Source of the DNA: Gammaproteobacteria bacterium
GTDB lineage: Bacteria > Pseudomonadota > Gammaproteobacteria > UBA6429 > Thiohalophilaceae
Assembly (NCBI GenBank): GCA_026197095.1
Contig: JAPHTF010000023.1
Location: 1 to 39,321, forward strand
Direction of reading: 5' to 3'
Length of the DNA: 39,321 nt
Positions 8,457 through 16,312 of this stretch are shown in pieces. A program made the position numbers and the translations under genes. A model generated the notes under the pieces. That model was not told the DNA's origin. It saw nothing but the letters and a program-made list of their open reading frames with translations, and ran no database searches. The first letter of the stretch is position 1; each line of letters begins with the position of its first letter.

Positions 8457-9200
8457 TTAATCTAATTTAGGTATTACCGCTTCAAGTAACTGCCGAACTT
8501 TTTCCATACCTTCGTTGAGATTCCGCTCAATCATTTCCATGGTTAAGTCTTCCGTTCCTCTGCCTGCTGCCAGGTTCGCCACAACTGAGATGCTGGCATA
8601 ACACAGTTCTTGTTCTCTGGCTAAGGCCGCTTCAGGCATACCTGTCATACCCACAAGATGACACCCATCTTTTTCCAGGCGATTGACTTCAGCAGCCGTT
8701 TCTAATCTTGGCCCTTGAGTGGCTGCATAAGTGCCTTCCTTAATCACACTAATTGATGAACTATCAGCAGCACTTATAATATTTTTCCGTAAAGTTTCAC
8801 AATAGGGTTCAGTAAAATCAATATGAACAACCTGTTTTAAACCTTCTTCAAAAAAAGTACTCGTGCGTGAGACAGTATAATCAATAACCTGGTCAGGTAT
8901 AATTAATACACCAGGCTGCATGTCTTCTCTTATCCCACCCACAGCATTAACAGCAATAACTTGTTTTATACCTGCTTCTTTTAGCGCCCATATATTTGCG
9001 CGATAGTTTATTCGATGTGGCGGTATAGTATGGGCAGCGCCATGTCGCGGTAAAAAATAGATTTGATGTCCCGCTAAATTACCTCGTACCAGAGGGCCTG
9101 AGGGTTCACCAAATGGTGTTTGTATAATTTCCCGGCCTATAATCTCGAGTCCATTGAGGGAGGTTAAGCCTGTACCACCAATAATTGCTACTTTTGTCAT
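8457..9200 (-). CDS. S-methyl-5'-thioinosine/thioadenosine phosphorylase
   Basis: This encodes 247 residues of the MTAP/PNP family, which splits methylthio-nucleosides with phosphate into a free purine and 5-methylthioribose-1-phosphate. Phosphate and ribose site motifs are clear: GGTGLT (8-13), PRHGAAH (51-57), NAVGGI (85-90) and GMTGMPEAALARE (184-196). The base-selecting position reads VVANLAAG, with Asn209 where adenosine-type MTAPs carry Asp. That favours 6-oxopurines, as in the Pseudomonas PA3004 methylthioinosine phosphorylase. It starts 3 bp after the hypoxanthine phosphoribosyltransferase stop, so its product hypoxanthine could be reused at once. Specificity for inosine over adenosine is inference from that residue and the neighbour. 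Confidence 0.9.
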   Translation of the reverse strand: MTKVAIIGGTGLTSLNGLEIIGREIIQTPFGEPSGPLVRGNLAGHQIYFLPRHGAAHTIPPHRINYRANIWALKEAGIKQVIAVNAVGGIREDMQPGVLIIPDQVIDYTVSRTSTFFEEGLKQVVHIDFTEPYCETLRKNIISAADSSSISVIKEGTYAATQGPRLETAAEVNRLEKDGCHLVGMTGMPEAALAREQELCYASISVVANLAAGRGTEDLTMEMIERNLNEGMEKVRQLLEAVIPKLD

Positions 9201-9203
9201 AAT

Positions 9204-9749
9204 TTACATTCCTTTAACAGCATAGATAGCATTAATATTTCTTAAATAATTTTTGTAATCCATACCAAATCCAAATAGATAACGATCTTCTATATCGAGT
9301 CCAACGTAATCAGGTTGATAATCTGCTTTACGATCATGCAGCTTGTTTACAAGTACCACCGATTTTACACTGCTGGCACCTTTTGTTTCACAGTATTTAG
9401 CTATTTCTAAAAGTGTAATACCTTCATCGAAAATATCATCGATGATAATAATGTTTCTATTTTTTAATGAAATAGAGGGTTCTTGGATCCAGTGCAATTC
9501 TCCACCACTTGTCTCGCCTCGGTAGCGAGTAGCATGTATGTAATCAAGCTGTAAGGGAAAAGTTAATCGTGTGACTAAATGGCCGGTTGGAATAATGCCA
9601 CCTGTCATCACACAGAGAACAAGTGGATTTTTGTCTTTAAAATCTGCCGTAATATTTTTTGCCAGTTTATCCAGAACATCATTTAACTTTGCTGCATCTG
9701 CCAGGCAATCTGATTCCTTTTCAACTTGTTTGATAGTTTTAATATCCAC
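9204..9749 (-). CDS. hpt: Hypoxanthine-guanine phosphoribosyltransferase
   Basis: This encodes 181 residues starting at GTG 9749 (VDIKTIKQVEKE). The start is chosen because it lies 7 bp after the mscS stop, has AGGT 9 bases upstream, and gives the usual family length; longer frames would overlap mscS. The enzyme converts hypoxanthine or guanine plus PRPP to IMP or GMP. The PRPP-binding loop IIIIDDIFDEGIT occupies about residues 100-112, with the acidic pair Asp104/Asp105. The substrate loop TRYRGETSGGELHW and the purine-binding VLVNKLHDRK are present. It is sandwiched between mscS and the methylthioinosine phosphorylase in the same transcript. Confidence 0.92.
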   Translation of the reverse strand: MDIKTIKQVEKESDCLADAAKLNDVLDKLAKNITADFKDKNPLVLCVMTGGIIPTGHLVTRLTFPLQLDYIHATRYRGETSGGELHWIQEPSISLKNRNIIIIDDIFDEGITLLEIAKYCETKGASSVKSVVLVNKLHDRKADYQPDYVGLDIEDRYLFGFGMDYKNYLRNINAIYAVKGM

Positions 9750-9756
9750 GATTAAT

Positions 9757-10839
9757 TTACCTGCTCTGCATTTCTTGAAGTAAGGCTTCATTATCAATAT
9801 GAACAGTAGAAGTGGGATATGCAATTTCCGCATTATGCTTTTCTACAATTTCGGAAATCTTAAATAAAATATCCTGTTTTACTTCGTGATATTTTATCCA
9901 GTCAGTGGTCTTTGTAAATGTATAAACAAAAAAATCTAAAGACGATGCGGCAAATTGATTGAAGTTGACAATCATGGTTTGTGTTGTATCTATCTCAGGA
10001 TGATTACATAACATTTCTTTCACATCAGATATAATCGCAGGAAGTTGTTTATTGTCATCATAACGAACACCGATCGTTTCATAAATTCTTCGATGCGTCA
10101 TACGAGAGGGATTTTCAACTGAGATACTGGCAAACATCGAGTTAGGAATATACAGTGGGCGCTTATCAAACGTTCTAATAAGCGTTAAACGCCAACCTAT
10201 TTTTTCAACTGTGCCTTCAATACTGCGATCTGGAGAACGAATCCAGTCACCAACTGAAAAAGGACGATCTAAATAGATCATCAAACCACCAAAAAAATTG
10301 GCCAGTAAATCTTTCGCAGCAAAACCGACAGCGATACCGCCTATACCACCAAAAGCGAGTACCGCCGATATATTAACTCCAAGACTTTGTAAGCCAACCA
10401 GGCTGGAGGTAATGATGACTGAAATACGTAATAATTGACTAATGGCATCTGCTGTTGTTTTATCTACCGCATTTCCAATAATTTCCTGTTGATGTAATAC
10501 ATTTTCTTCAACAAAAGTAATAAAGCGAATGAGTGTCCAGGCAACAGAAATGATTACACCTATCTCTAACACTTTTATCGTTTCACTTAATGCGGCAACT
10601 TCAAGAGCCATTGCCAGCCCTACAACCCAAATTAATAAACTTAGAGGTTTAATTACTGCATTTATTAAAGCGTCATCCCACAAATTAGTTGTTTTTTCTA
10701 ATTGAACTTTTATGCGCTTTAAAATTTTCTTTTGAATAAAATCAATAAGCAAGGCGACAAATACAATCGCAAATATTTGTAATATCCAGGTATCTGTTTT
10801 TTCTAAAAAGGGTAAATAATTATATAGTTTATCTATCAT
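9757..10839 (-). CDS. MscS-family mechanosensitive ion channel
   Basis: This encodes 360 residues. Five membrane segments are predicted (about 19-35, 63-82, 90-110, 135-152 and 156-185). The last is the Gly/Ala-rich pore helix (GGIGGIAVGFAAKDLLANFF) typical of MscS, followed by the beta domain with DRPFSVGDWIRS, GTVEKIGWRLTLIRTFD and IPNSMFAS, then the alpha/beta C-terminal domain. Length and helix count are closer to YnaI-type channels than to three-helix MscS. It acts in the inner membrane to relieve hypo-osmotic pressure. It lies 42 bp after nagZ and 7 bp before hpt, so is probably co-transcribed with both. Confidence 0.93.
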   Translation of the reverse strand: MIDKLYNYLPFLEKTDTWILQIFAIVFVALLIDFIQKKILKRIKVQLEKTTNLWDDALINAVIKPLSLLIWVVGLAMALEVAALSETIKVLEIGVIISVAWTLIRFITFVEENVLHQQEIIGNAVDKTTADAISQLLRISVIITSSLVGLQSLGVNISAVLAFGGIGGIAVGFAAKDLLANFFGGLMIYLDRPFSVGDWIRSPDRSIEGTVEKIGWRLTLIRTFDKRPLYIPNSMFASISVENPSRMTHRRIYETIGVRYDDNKQLPAIISDVKEMLCNHPEIDTTQTMIVNFNQFAASSLDFFVYTFTKTTDWIKYHEVKQDILFKISEIVEKHNAEIAYPTSTVHIDNEALLQEMQSR

Positions 10840-10881
10840 TATTATGTCTAATTATAAATTTTCGTTAACGTGAGTATTCAT

Positions 10882-11931
10882 TTAAAATTCTAAATCAAGT
10901 GTAGGATCATCCTGATAACGCTTTAATATATCCGATGATTTTTTCCACATTCTTGTGGCATGTAGTTCGTTCATAGTTGTCTCATGTTTGCCATGCATTC
11001 TTGCTAAACGTATATGTGCAACAGGATCATTGTGCCCGCTTAAGTTATCCAGCACATTAAGGGCACCTTCACGATTATTACATACTAATACCATATCACA
11101 TCCTGCTGATAAGGCTTTTTCTGCACGATCAATATATTTTGATCCAATGACGCTGGCGCCTTTCATGTCTAAGTCATCACTAAATATAACACCTTGAAAA
11201 CCGAGTCGCTGACGTAAAATGTCTTTAAGCCAGACTTCTGAAAAACCAGCAGGCAGCTTGTCCACTTTTGAATAAATAACATGGGCAGGCATGACCGCAG
11301 CCATGCCATGTTTTATCATGCGCTTAAAAGGTAAAATATCTTGTGCATAGATTTCTTTATATTCTCTGTCATCAACAGGCATATCAATATGAGAGTCTGC
11401 TGTTACAGCACCATGACCAGGAAAATGTTTACCTGTACATGCCATACCGGCATCATGCATACCTTTTGTATAGGCATGGGCGAGTTCTGTAATAATATTA
11501 GGATCTTGATGGAAAGCACGATCACCAATGACTTCACTCACGCCGTAGTCTATATCCAGTACCGGTGCAAAACTAAAATCAATACCCACCGCACGTAACT
11601 CTGCCGCCATTATCCAGCCTGCTGTTTCAGATAATAAATGTGCACGTTTGCGATTATGTTTATATATTTCACCAAAATGACCAACTGCGGGTAATGAAGT
11701 AAAACCATCACGAAAGCGCTGCACTCGCCCACCTTCATGATCAACTGCAACTAATAATCGTGGTTTACGAATTTGATGAATGTCTTTAACAAGTTGTATG
11801 AGTTGCTCAACAGACGAAAAATTTCGAGTAAATAATATTACGCCACCGACAAGCGGGTTTTGTAAAATTTCACGTTCTTCTGGACTCATTTCAGTTGAGT
11901 CAAGATCCAGCATAATTGGACCAAGAGACAT
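10882..11931 (-). CDS. nagZ: Beta-N-acetylhexosaminidase NagZ
   Basis: This encodes 349 residues, a family 3 glycoside hydrolase. NagZ is cytoplasmic and removes GlcNAc from GlcNAc-anhydroMurNAc-peptides imported during peptidoglycan recycling; its products influence AmpC induction in other species. There is no signal peptide. The characteristic motifs are AVDHEGGRVQRF (62-73), KHFPGHGAVTADSH with the Asp179-His181 catalytic dyad, and FSDDLDM with the nucleophile Asp252. Upstream by 36 bp is a short lipoprotein gene coupled to a YkuD-domain gene, which makes a peptidoglycan recycling/remodelling cluster. Confidence 0.96.
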   Translation of the reverse strand: MSLGPIMLDLDSTEMSPEEREILQNPLVGGVILFTRNFSSVEQLIQLVKDIHQIRKPRLLVAVDHEGGRVQRFRDGFTSLPAVGHFGEIYKHNRKRAHLLSETAGWIMAAELRAVGIDFSFAPVLDIDYGVSEVIGDRAFHQDPNIITELAHAYTKGMHDAGMACTGKHFPGHGAVTADSHIDMPVDDREYKEIYAQDILPFKRMIKHGMAAVMPAHVIYSKVDKLPAGFSEVWLKDILRQRLGFQGVIFSDDLDMKGASVIGSKYIDRAEKALSAGCDMVLVCNNREGALNVLDNLSGHNDPVAHIRLARMHGKHETTMNELHATRMWKKSSDILKRYQDDPTLDLEF

Positions 11932-11967
11932 AAGTATTCCTAATTCTTTATTTTTATAGGCTTAACG

Positions 11968-12432
11968 TTAAATTTTGATTATATCCAATATTTGACGGGA
12001 CTTCACATTCATTATGACTATTCGAGTATCCACTTGCACTCTAAGTAAATGTAAAGGTAAAGAAGAAAGTGATTTTTCTAACTGTAAGGGCAAAGGAATC
12101 ACCTGAACATCGCGTGGAATAAATTCATTAACAGAAAGTTTATTAGCCTGTTTTTCAGATGTTTTTGTATGCTTTATCATGTCTTCACGAATAATCGCAT
12201 TGGCTTTATCTGAGTAATATGCCGTTATAAGGTGTAAATCTTTTTTACTAAATAATCTATTAGTTTCAGTCGTTTCTTTATCCGTATTGTCTTTAAGCGG
12301 GATTTTAGTTGACACCATCATTTCAACCGGAGTTTCAGTCTCCTGAGTGGTTTTTCGCTTAAATGTAATGCCACAACCTGACTGAAATATTAAGCAGGTT
12401 AACACTATTAATTTTAATGCTATTGAATTCAT
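11968..12432 (-). CDS. Putative RcnB/CigR-like lipoprotein or exported protein
   Basis: This encodes 154 residues. The N-terminus MNSIALKLIVLTCLIFQSGCG has a hydrophobic stretch ending in Ser-Gly-Cys, a plausible though not ideal lipobox (Cys20). The middle is low-complexity and charged. The C-terminal 90 residues contain DLHLITAYYSD and then IPLPLQLEKSLSSLPLHLLR, ending IVIMNVKSRQILDIIKI. That layout (YY block, LP-LEKSL-LP block, beta hairpin ending in a DII/DVI motif) resembles RcnB/CigR-family periplasmic proteins, which lack an agreed general function. The start overlaps the YkuD gene stop by 4 bp (ATGA), implying coupled translation, and nagZ follows 36 bp later. Confidence 0.7.
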   Translation of the reverse strand: MNSIALKLIVLTCLIFQSGCGITFKRKTTQETETPVEMMVSTKIPLKDNTDKETTETNRLFSKKDLHLITAYYSDKANAIIREDMIKHTKTSEKQANKLSVNEFIPRDVQVIPLPLQLEKSLSSLPLHLLRVQVDTRIVIMNVKSRQILDIIKI

Positions 12433-12968
12433 TGATTTTCCTGTTTAACTGATCGACTATTCGCTTCATGAATCAATACACGTGTACCAGCATCTACACT
12501 ATCAAATAATTGAATAATGTCTTTGTTACGCATTTTCACACATCCATGAGAAGAGGGTGTTGCAAAAGAATCACCATCTGGACAGCCGTGTATATAAATA
12601 TAGCGGCGCATTGTATCCACTTCTCCACCCCTATTTTTACCCTGCTCCAGTCCACTTAACCAGAGAATTCGGGTCAGAATCCAGTCACGATCGGGTTGCT
12701 GCTGTCGAAGTGCTTCAGTAAAAATTTCACCCGTATCCCGACGCGCCACAAATACCGTATTTTCTTTTGCCTGAGCACCAATTTTTGCCCGTATAGAGTG
12801 CCATCCCAATGGCGTACACTCACTGCCATTTTGTTGCCCTACGCCATTTTTAGCCGTCGATATTTCATAAGTCGAAACAACGATATCACCACTTAACAAG
12901 GCTAATTGTTGCTTATTTACATCAATATCAATCACTAATTCATTTTGCTGAGTATTGATATTCGTCAC
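12429..12968 (-). CDS. YkuD-domain protein without signal peptide (L,D-carboxypeptidase/transpeptidase)
   Basis: This encodes 179 residues of the L,D-transpeptidase catalytic (YkuD) fold with little else. The catalytic motif is complete: YIYIHGCPDG (His127) and SSHGCVKM with the nucleophile Cys143. There is no signal peptide or membrane segment: residue 1 onward reads MTNINTQQNELVIDIDVNKQ, the first strand of the domain. The protein should therefore stay in the cytoplasm, where cross-linking of the sacculus is impossible. ElsL of Acinetobacter, as I recall, is a cytoplasmic YkuD enzyme that trims the terminal D-Ala from recycled tetrapeptides; that role fits the position two genes before nagZ. 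An export route not visible in the sequence is the alternative. Confidence 0.88.
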   Translation of the reverse strand: MTNINTQQNELVIDIDVNKQQLALLSGDIVVSTYEISTAKNGVGQQNGSECTPLGWHSIRAKIGAQAKENTVFVARRDTGEIFTEALRQQQPDRDWILTRILWLSGLEQGKNRGGEVDTMRRYIYIHGCPDGDSFATPSSHGCVKMRNKDIIQLFDSVDAGTRVLIHEANSRSVKQENQ

Positions 12969-12972
12969 TTTT

Positions 12973-13443
12973 TCACGACCAATCTTTAAAGGGATGTTTT
13001 ACCAGGTTCACATTATAGTAACGCGCATCATCAGAGACTTCTGCACCTAACCAGTCTGGTTTATCAAAATGTTCGTTTTGATCACTTAACTCTATTTCGG
13101 CCACGATAAGGCCTTCATTGTCACCGGAAAACACATCTATTTCCCACGCATGCTTGCCCATTTTTAAAATATAGCGATTTTTTTCAATCAACGGCTTTTC
13201 ACATAACGTCTCAAGCATTTCAGTAGCATCATCGAGAGGAATTTCATATTCAAATTCCTGGCGTGTAATATCAATAGTGGCCGATTTAATATTTAAAAAT
13301 GCACGCTTTCCCTGAATACGCACTCGGACTGATGCAAACTGACTACCGAGCAGGTAACCCTGAGAGTATTGTGTGCCTTCATCTGCAAGTTCTTTCCATG
13401 ATGAATTTTTAAGCAAAAATTTTCTTTCTATTTCAATGGCCAT
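12973..13443 (-). CDS. CYTH-domain inorganic triphosphatase-like protein
   Basis: This encodes 156 residues, a single CYTH / triphosphate tunnel domain. The N-terminal ExExK signature is present as Glu4, Glu6 and Lys8 in MAIEIERKFL. Further tunnel residues appear in SVRVRIQGKRAFLNIK, RQEFEYEIPL, WEIDVF and IVAEIELS. Small bacterial proteins of this type hydrolyse inorganic triphosphate or, rarely, cyclise ATP; the first is more likely for a stand-alone gene of this length. It lies 9 bp after rlmD and 4 bp before the YkuD gene, so it is in the same operon. Confidence 0.88.
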   Translation of the reverse strand: MAIEIERKFLLKNSSWKELADEGTQYSQGYLLGSQFASVRVRIQGKRAFLNIKSATIDITRQEFEYEIPLDDATEMLETLCEKPLIEKNRYILKMGKHAWEIDVFSGDNEGLIVAEIELSDQNEHFDKPDWLGAEVSDDARYYNVNLVKHPFKDWS

Positions 13444-13452
13444 AAATAAATA

Positions 13453-14772
13453 TTACTTTTTGGTAAACAGTGCAATCGACTCTACGTGTGCCGTATGCGG
13501 GAACATATCCATAACACCGGCTTTCTCTAATGTATAACCCATCTCATTAACTAATGTACCTGCATCACGGGCTAAAGTAGATGGGTTACAGGAAACATAA
13601 ACAATACGCTTGATATTCATTTTATCAATATAAGGTAACATTTCTTTTGCGCCACTGCGTGGAGGATCAAGTAAAAGTTTGTCGTAGTCATTTTTTAACC
13701 AGCTACTTGCAGAAACATCTTCCATTAAGTTCGCTACATGCAAATCGGTGTTGCTAATATTATTAAGTTCAGCATTTTTATTTGCACGTTCAATTAATTC
13801 AGCGCCACCTTCAACTCCTGTAATCTGTTTTGCAAATCGAGCCATGGGTAAAGTGAAGTTGCCAAGACCACAGAATAGTTCTAACACATGATCATTTTCG
13901 TTTAACTCTAATAACTCTAATGCCAGGGCAATCATTTTAGGATTAATATCCTGATTAACCTGGGTGAAGTCAGTCGGTTCAAAATCCAGGGTCACGTTAT
14001 AGTCAGGTAAGTGATATTGTAAGCGCGGGTTTTCAGGATAAAGTGGTGTAACTGAATCGGGCCCTTTAGGCTGAAGATAAATGGCGATACCTTCCGCTGT
14101 TGCATAGGCTATTAACTTATCCTTATCCTCTTCTGTTAAGTCGACAAGGTTTCGAAATACAAAAGAGCTAATATCATCTGCGATAGCGACTTCAATTTGT
14201 GCAATTTTGTCATAACAACTTAAACTACGAATTAAAGATGAAAAGGAGGTTAAACGCTGCCCTGCATCTGGATGCAATACTTCACATTGTTCTAACTCTG
14301 CAAGATAAGGTGCGCTCCGTTCACGAAAACCAACCAGCACCTTTTCTTTTTTGAATACATATTTCACACCAAGGCGGGCTTTTCTTCGATATCCCCATGG
14401 ATGAGTTGTGACGGGTGGTAATATTTCATTTAGCTTAACTTTACCAATATGTTCCAAACCATCGAGCAAAACCTGTTGCTTTGCCTCAATTTGCTTTTCA
14501 CTGCTTAAGTGCATAAAACTACAGCCTCCACAAACACCATAGTGTTTACACTTAGCATCAATACGATCGGGCGATGGTTTGATAACTTCAACCAGGTTCC
14601 CTTCATCATAATTTTTTTTATGAGGGCGAAATGAAAATCGAATTAATTCACCCGGTAAAGCTCCACTCACAAAGATGGCTTTACCATCTGCACGGCAAAT
14701 ACCTTTTCCGTCATGACTCAATGATTCTACGATGCCTTCATGGTGTTGCAGCGGTTTTTGTTTTCTACGCAT
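13453..14772 (-). CDS. rlmD: 23S rRNA (uracil-C5)-methyltransferase RlmD
   Basis: This encodes 439 residues from the ATG at 14772 (MRRKQKPLQHHEGIVESLSH). The frame is open further upstream, but this start matches the family length and the TRAM domain start. The enzyme methylates U1939 of 23S rRNA using S-adenosylmethionine. The N-terminal TRAM domain is followed by a 4Fe-4S cluster site with Cys75, Cys81, Cys84 and Cys163, then the methyltransferase fold (VLELFCGLGNFTLPMA, LLLDPPRSGA) and the catalytic YVSCNPSTLARD (Cys395). It follows cysM by 111 bp and precedes the CYTH gene by 9 bp. In E. coli rlmD is divergent from barA; see the HPt gene at 15944. Confidence 0.96.
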   Translation of the reverse strand: MRRKQKPLQHHEGIVESLSHDGKGICRADGKAIFVSGALPGELIRFSFRPHKKNYDEGNLVEVIKPSPDRIDAKCKHYGVCGGCSFMHLSSEKQIEAKQQVLLDGLEHIGKVKLNEILPPVTTHPWGYRRKARLGVKYVFKKEKVLVGFRERSAPYLAELEQCEVLHPDAGQRLTSFSSLIRSLSCYDKIAQIEVAIADDISSFVFRNLVDLTEEDKDKLIAYATAEGIAIYLQPKGPDSVTPLYPENPRLQYHLPDYNVTLDFEPTDFTQVNQDINPKMIALALELLELNENDHVLELFCGLGNFTLPMARFAKQITGVEGGAELIERANKNAELNNISNTDLHVANLMEDVSASSWLKNDYDKLLLDPPRSGAKEMLPYIDKMNIKRIVYVSCNPSTLARDAGTLVNEMGYTLEKAGVMDMFPHTAHVESIALFTKK

Positions 14773-14883
14773 AGTACTTAATTTTCCATAAACATAATTT
14801 CTAGAGAGCATTACACGGGTAGCGCGAAGCCAGAGAACAAGGTTTCAATACTGTCTGGTTTCGTAGCATTCACACAACGTACT

Positions 14884-15795
14884 CTATTTTGATGGGAATA
14901 AATTGGTTGACAGGTAACGGTCTCCACGATCGCAAATAATGGTCACAATCACCGCATTTTCTACCTCGGCTGAAAGTCTCAATGCGGCAGCAACGGCGCC
15001 TCCTGAAGAAACCCCACAAAAAATGCCTTCTGCAGTTGCTAACTTCAAGGTCGTTACTTCTGCTTCTTGCTGGCCCATGTCCAGCGTCATATCGACACGA
15101 CTGGATTCAAAAATCTTCGGTAAATATTCCGGTGTCCAGCGACGAATACCCGGGATAGACGCACCTTCTTCAGGCTGCACACCCACAATCTGAATATCCG
15201 CATTCTGCTCTTTTAAATATCGTGAAGTACCCATAATTGTGCCGGTTGTGCCCATTGCACTCACAAAATGGGTGATTCTCCCTTTTGTATCCCGCCATAT
15301 CTCAGGCCCGGTTGTATCATAGTGGGCACACGGATTATCCGGATTTGAGAACTGATCAAGTACCTTGCCTTTTCCCTCTTTCTGCATTTGCAGCGCCAGA
15401 TCACGTGCACCCTCCATCCCTTCTTCCTGAGTCACCAGTATCAGTTCAGCGCCATAGCTCAGCATTGATGAGCGACGTTCAACACTCAAGTTATCGGGCA
15501 TGATTAACACCATGCGATAACCTTTAATTGCTGCAACCATCGCCAGAGCAATACCGGTATTGCCACTGGTCGCTTCGATCAGTGTGTCACCCGGTGAGAT
15601 TTCACCTCGAGACTCTGCATGTTGAATCATGCTCAATGCCGGACGATCTTTTACTGAGCCCGCTGGATTATTACCTTCTAATTTGACTAAAATGGTATTG
15701 CTGGTATTCCCTGGCAAACGCTGTAAACGCACCAGGGGTGTATTACCAACAAAAAATTCAATCGTTGGAAAATCAGAATTGTTAGAAGAACTCAT
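14884..15795 (-). CDS. cysM: Cysteine synthase B (O-acetylserine sulfhydrylase)
   Basis: This encodes 303 residues of the PLP-dependent beta family; CysM makes cysteine from O-acetylserine and sulfide or thiosulfate. The PLP lysine is Lys49 in NPAGSVKDRPA. The substrate loop EATSGNTGIALA, the phosphate-binding GTTGTIMGTSRYL and the C-terminal GVSSGGAVAAAL, ending ICDRGDRYLSTNLF, are intact. Length and the RRSSMLSYGAELILV segment fit CysM rather than the slightly longer CysK. The promoter probably lies in the 148-bp gap shared with the divergent HPt gene, where three 14-bp direct repeats also occur. Confidence 0.94.
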   Translation of the reverse strand: MSSSNNSDFPTIEFFVGNTPLVRLQRLPGNTSNTILVKLEGNNPAGSVKDRPALSMIQHAESRGEISPGDTLIEATSGNTGIALAMVAAIKGYRMVLIMPDNLSVERRSSMLSYGAELILVTQEEGMEGARDLALQMQKEGKGKVLDQFSNPDNPCAHYDTTGPEIWRDTKGRITHFVSAMGTTGTIMGTSRYLKEQNADIQIVGVQPEEGASIPGIRRWTPEYLPKIFESSRVDMTLDMGQQEAEVTTLKLATAEGIFCGVSSGGAVAAALRLSAEVENAVIVTIICDRGDRYLSTNLFPSK

Positions 15796-15856
15796 GGATT
15801 ATTACTCATAAAAGACGATATATAATGAGCCTTAGTTTATAATAATTTGGTCTGGA

Positions 15857-15898
15857 AGTGCACTAAACGATGTGCACTAAACGAAGCGCACTAAACCA
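15857..15898. repeat. Three tandem 14-bp direct repeats
   Basis: Three contiguous units are seen: AGTGCACTAAACGA (15857-15870), TGTGCACTAAACGA (15871-15884) and AGCGCACTAAACCA (15885-15898). The first two differ at one position and the third at two or three. They lie in the divergent cysM/HPt gap, 62 bp from the cysM start and 45 bp from the HPt start. They could be an operator array or a small slippage-prone repeat. Confidence 0.85.
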
Positions 15899-15943
15899 CA
15901 TAGCAACACCCACATAATCAGAATAAAGATGTTGTAACTGAAA

Positions 15944-16312
15944 ATGACTAAAATACTCGATATTCCGGAGTCCATCACAGCTGCAAATGGAAATGCTTCT
16001 TTAGCAAAAGACCTTTTTGCCATGTTGCTGGACGATCTTAATCCAAGACTAGAACAAATTAGTACCAGCTTTCAATCAAATGATATGGAGGCTCTCGGCG
16101 AGCATATTCATAAACTCTATGGCGCCACAGCATATTGCATCGTTCCCTTACTAAGAAACAGAACTGAAATACTTGATCACGCTTTAAGAGAACAAGACTA
16201 TTCACAACTTAATGAACTTGTTGAAAAAGTGATTCAAGAAATCAAGCAATTAATGAAACATGGGCCAATTCATATTGAGAAAGACTGGCTTAGTATAAAT
16301 AAGACAGACTAA
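15944..16312 (+). CDS. Stand-alone HPt (histidine phosphotransfer) protein, BarA/GacS type
   Basis: This encodes 122 residues, essentially one Hpt domain. The phospho-accepting histidine is His56 in EHIHKLYGATAYC; the surrounding HKLxGATxYC..P.LR pattern is that of the C-terminal HPt domain of BarA/GacS hybrid kinases rather than of chemotaxis or ArcB HPt domains. The preceding helix NGNASLAKDLFAMLLDDL also matches that domain. There is no kinase or receiver sequence in the 148 bp upstream. It sits divergent from cysM-rlmD, the site where barA or gacS is found in E. coli and Pseudomonas. It may relay phosphate from a separate HPt-less kinase to a UvrY/GacA-type regulator; that is inference. 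Confidence 0.85.
   Translation: MTKILDIPESITAANGNASLAKDLFAMLLDDLNPRLEQISTSFQSNDMEALGEHIHKLYGATAYCIVPLLRNRTEILDHALREQDYSQLNELVEKVIQEIKQLMKHGPIHIEKDWLSINKTD

Noticed and set aside
14825-14863. CGAAGCCAGA / TCTGGTTTCG inverted repeat in the cysM-rlmD gap
   Set aside because: 10-bp stem with one mismatch, 19-base loop and no T-run; could be attenuation but nothing else supports it.
15796-15943. Possible truncated hybrid kinase upstream of the HPt domain
   Set aside because: The 148 bp before the HPt ATG hold repeats and AT-rich DNA with no kinase or receiver motifs in any frame, so no pseudogene is called.
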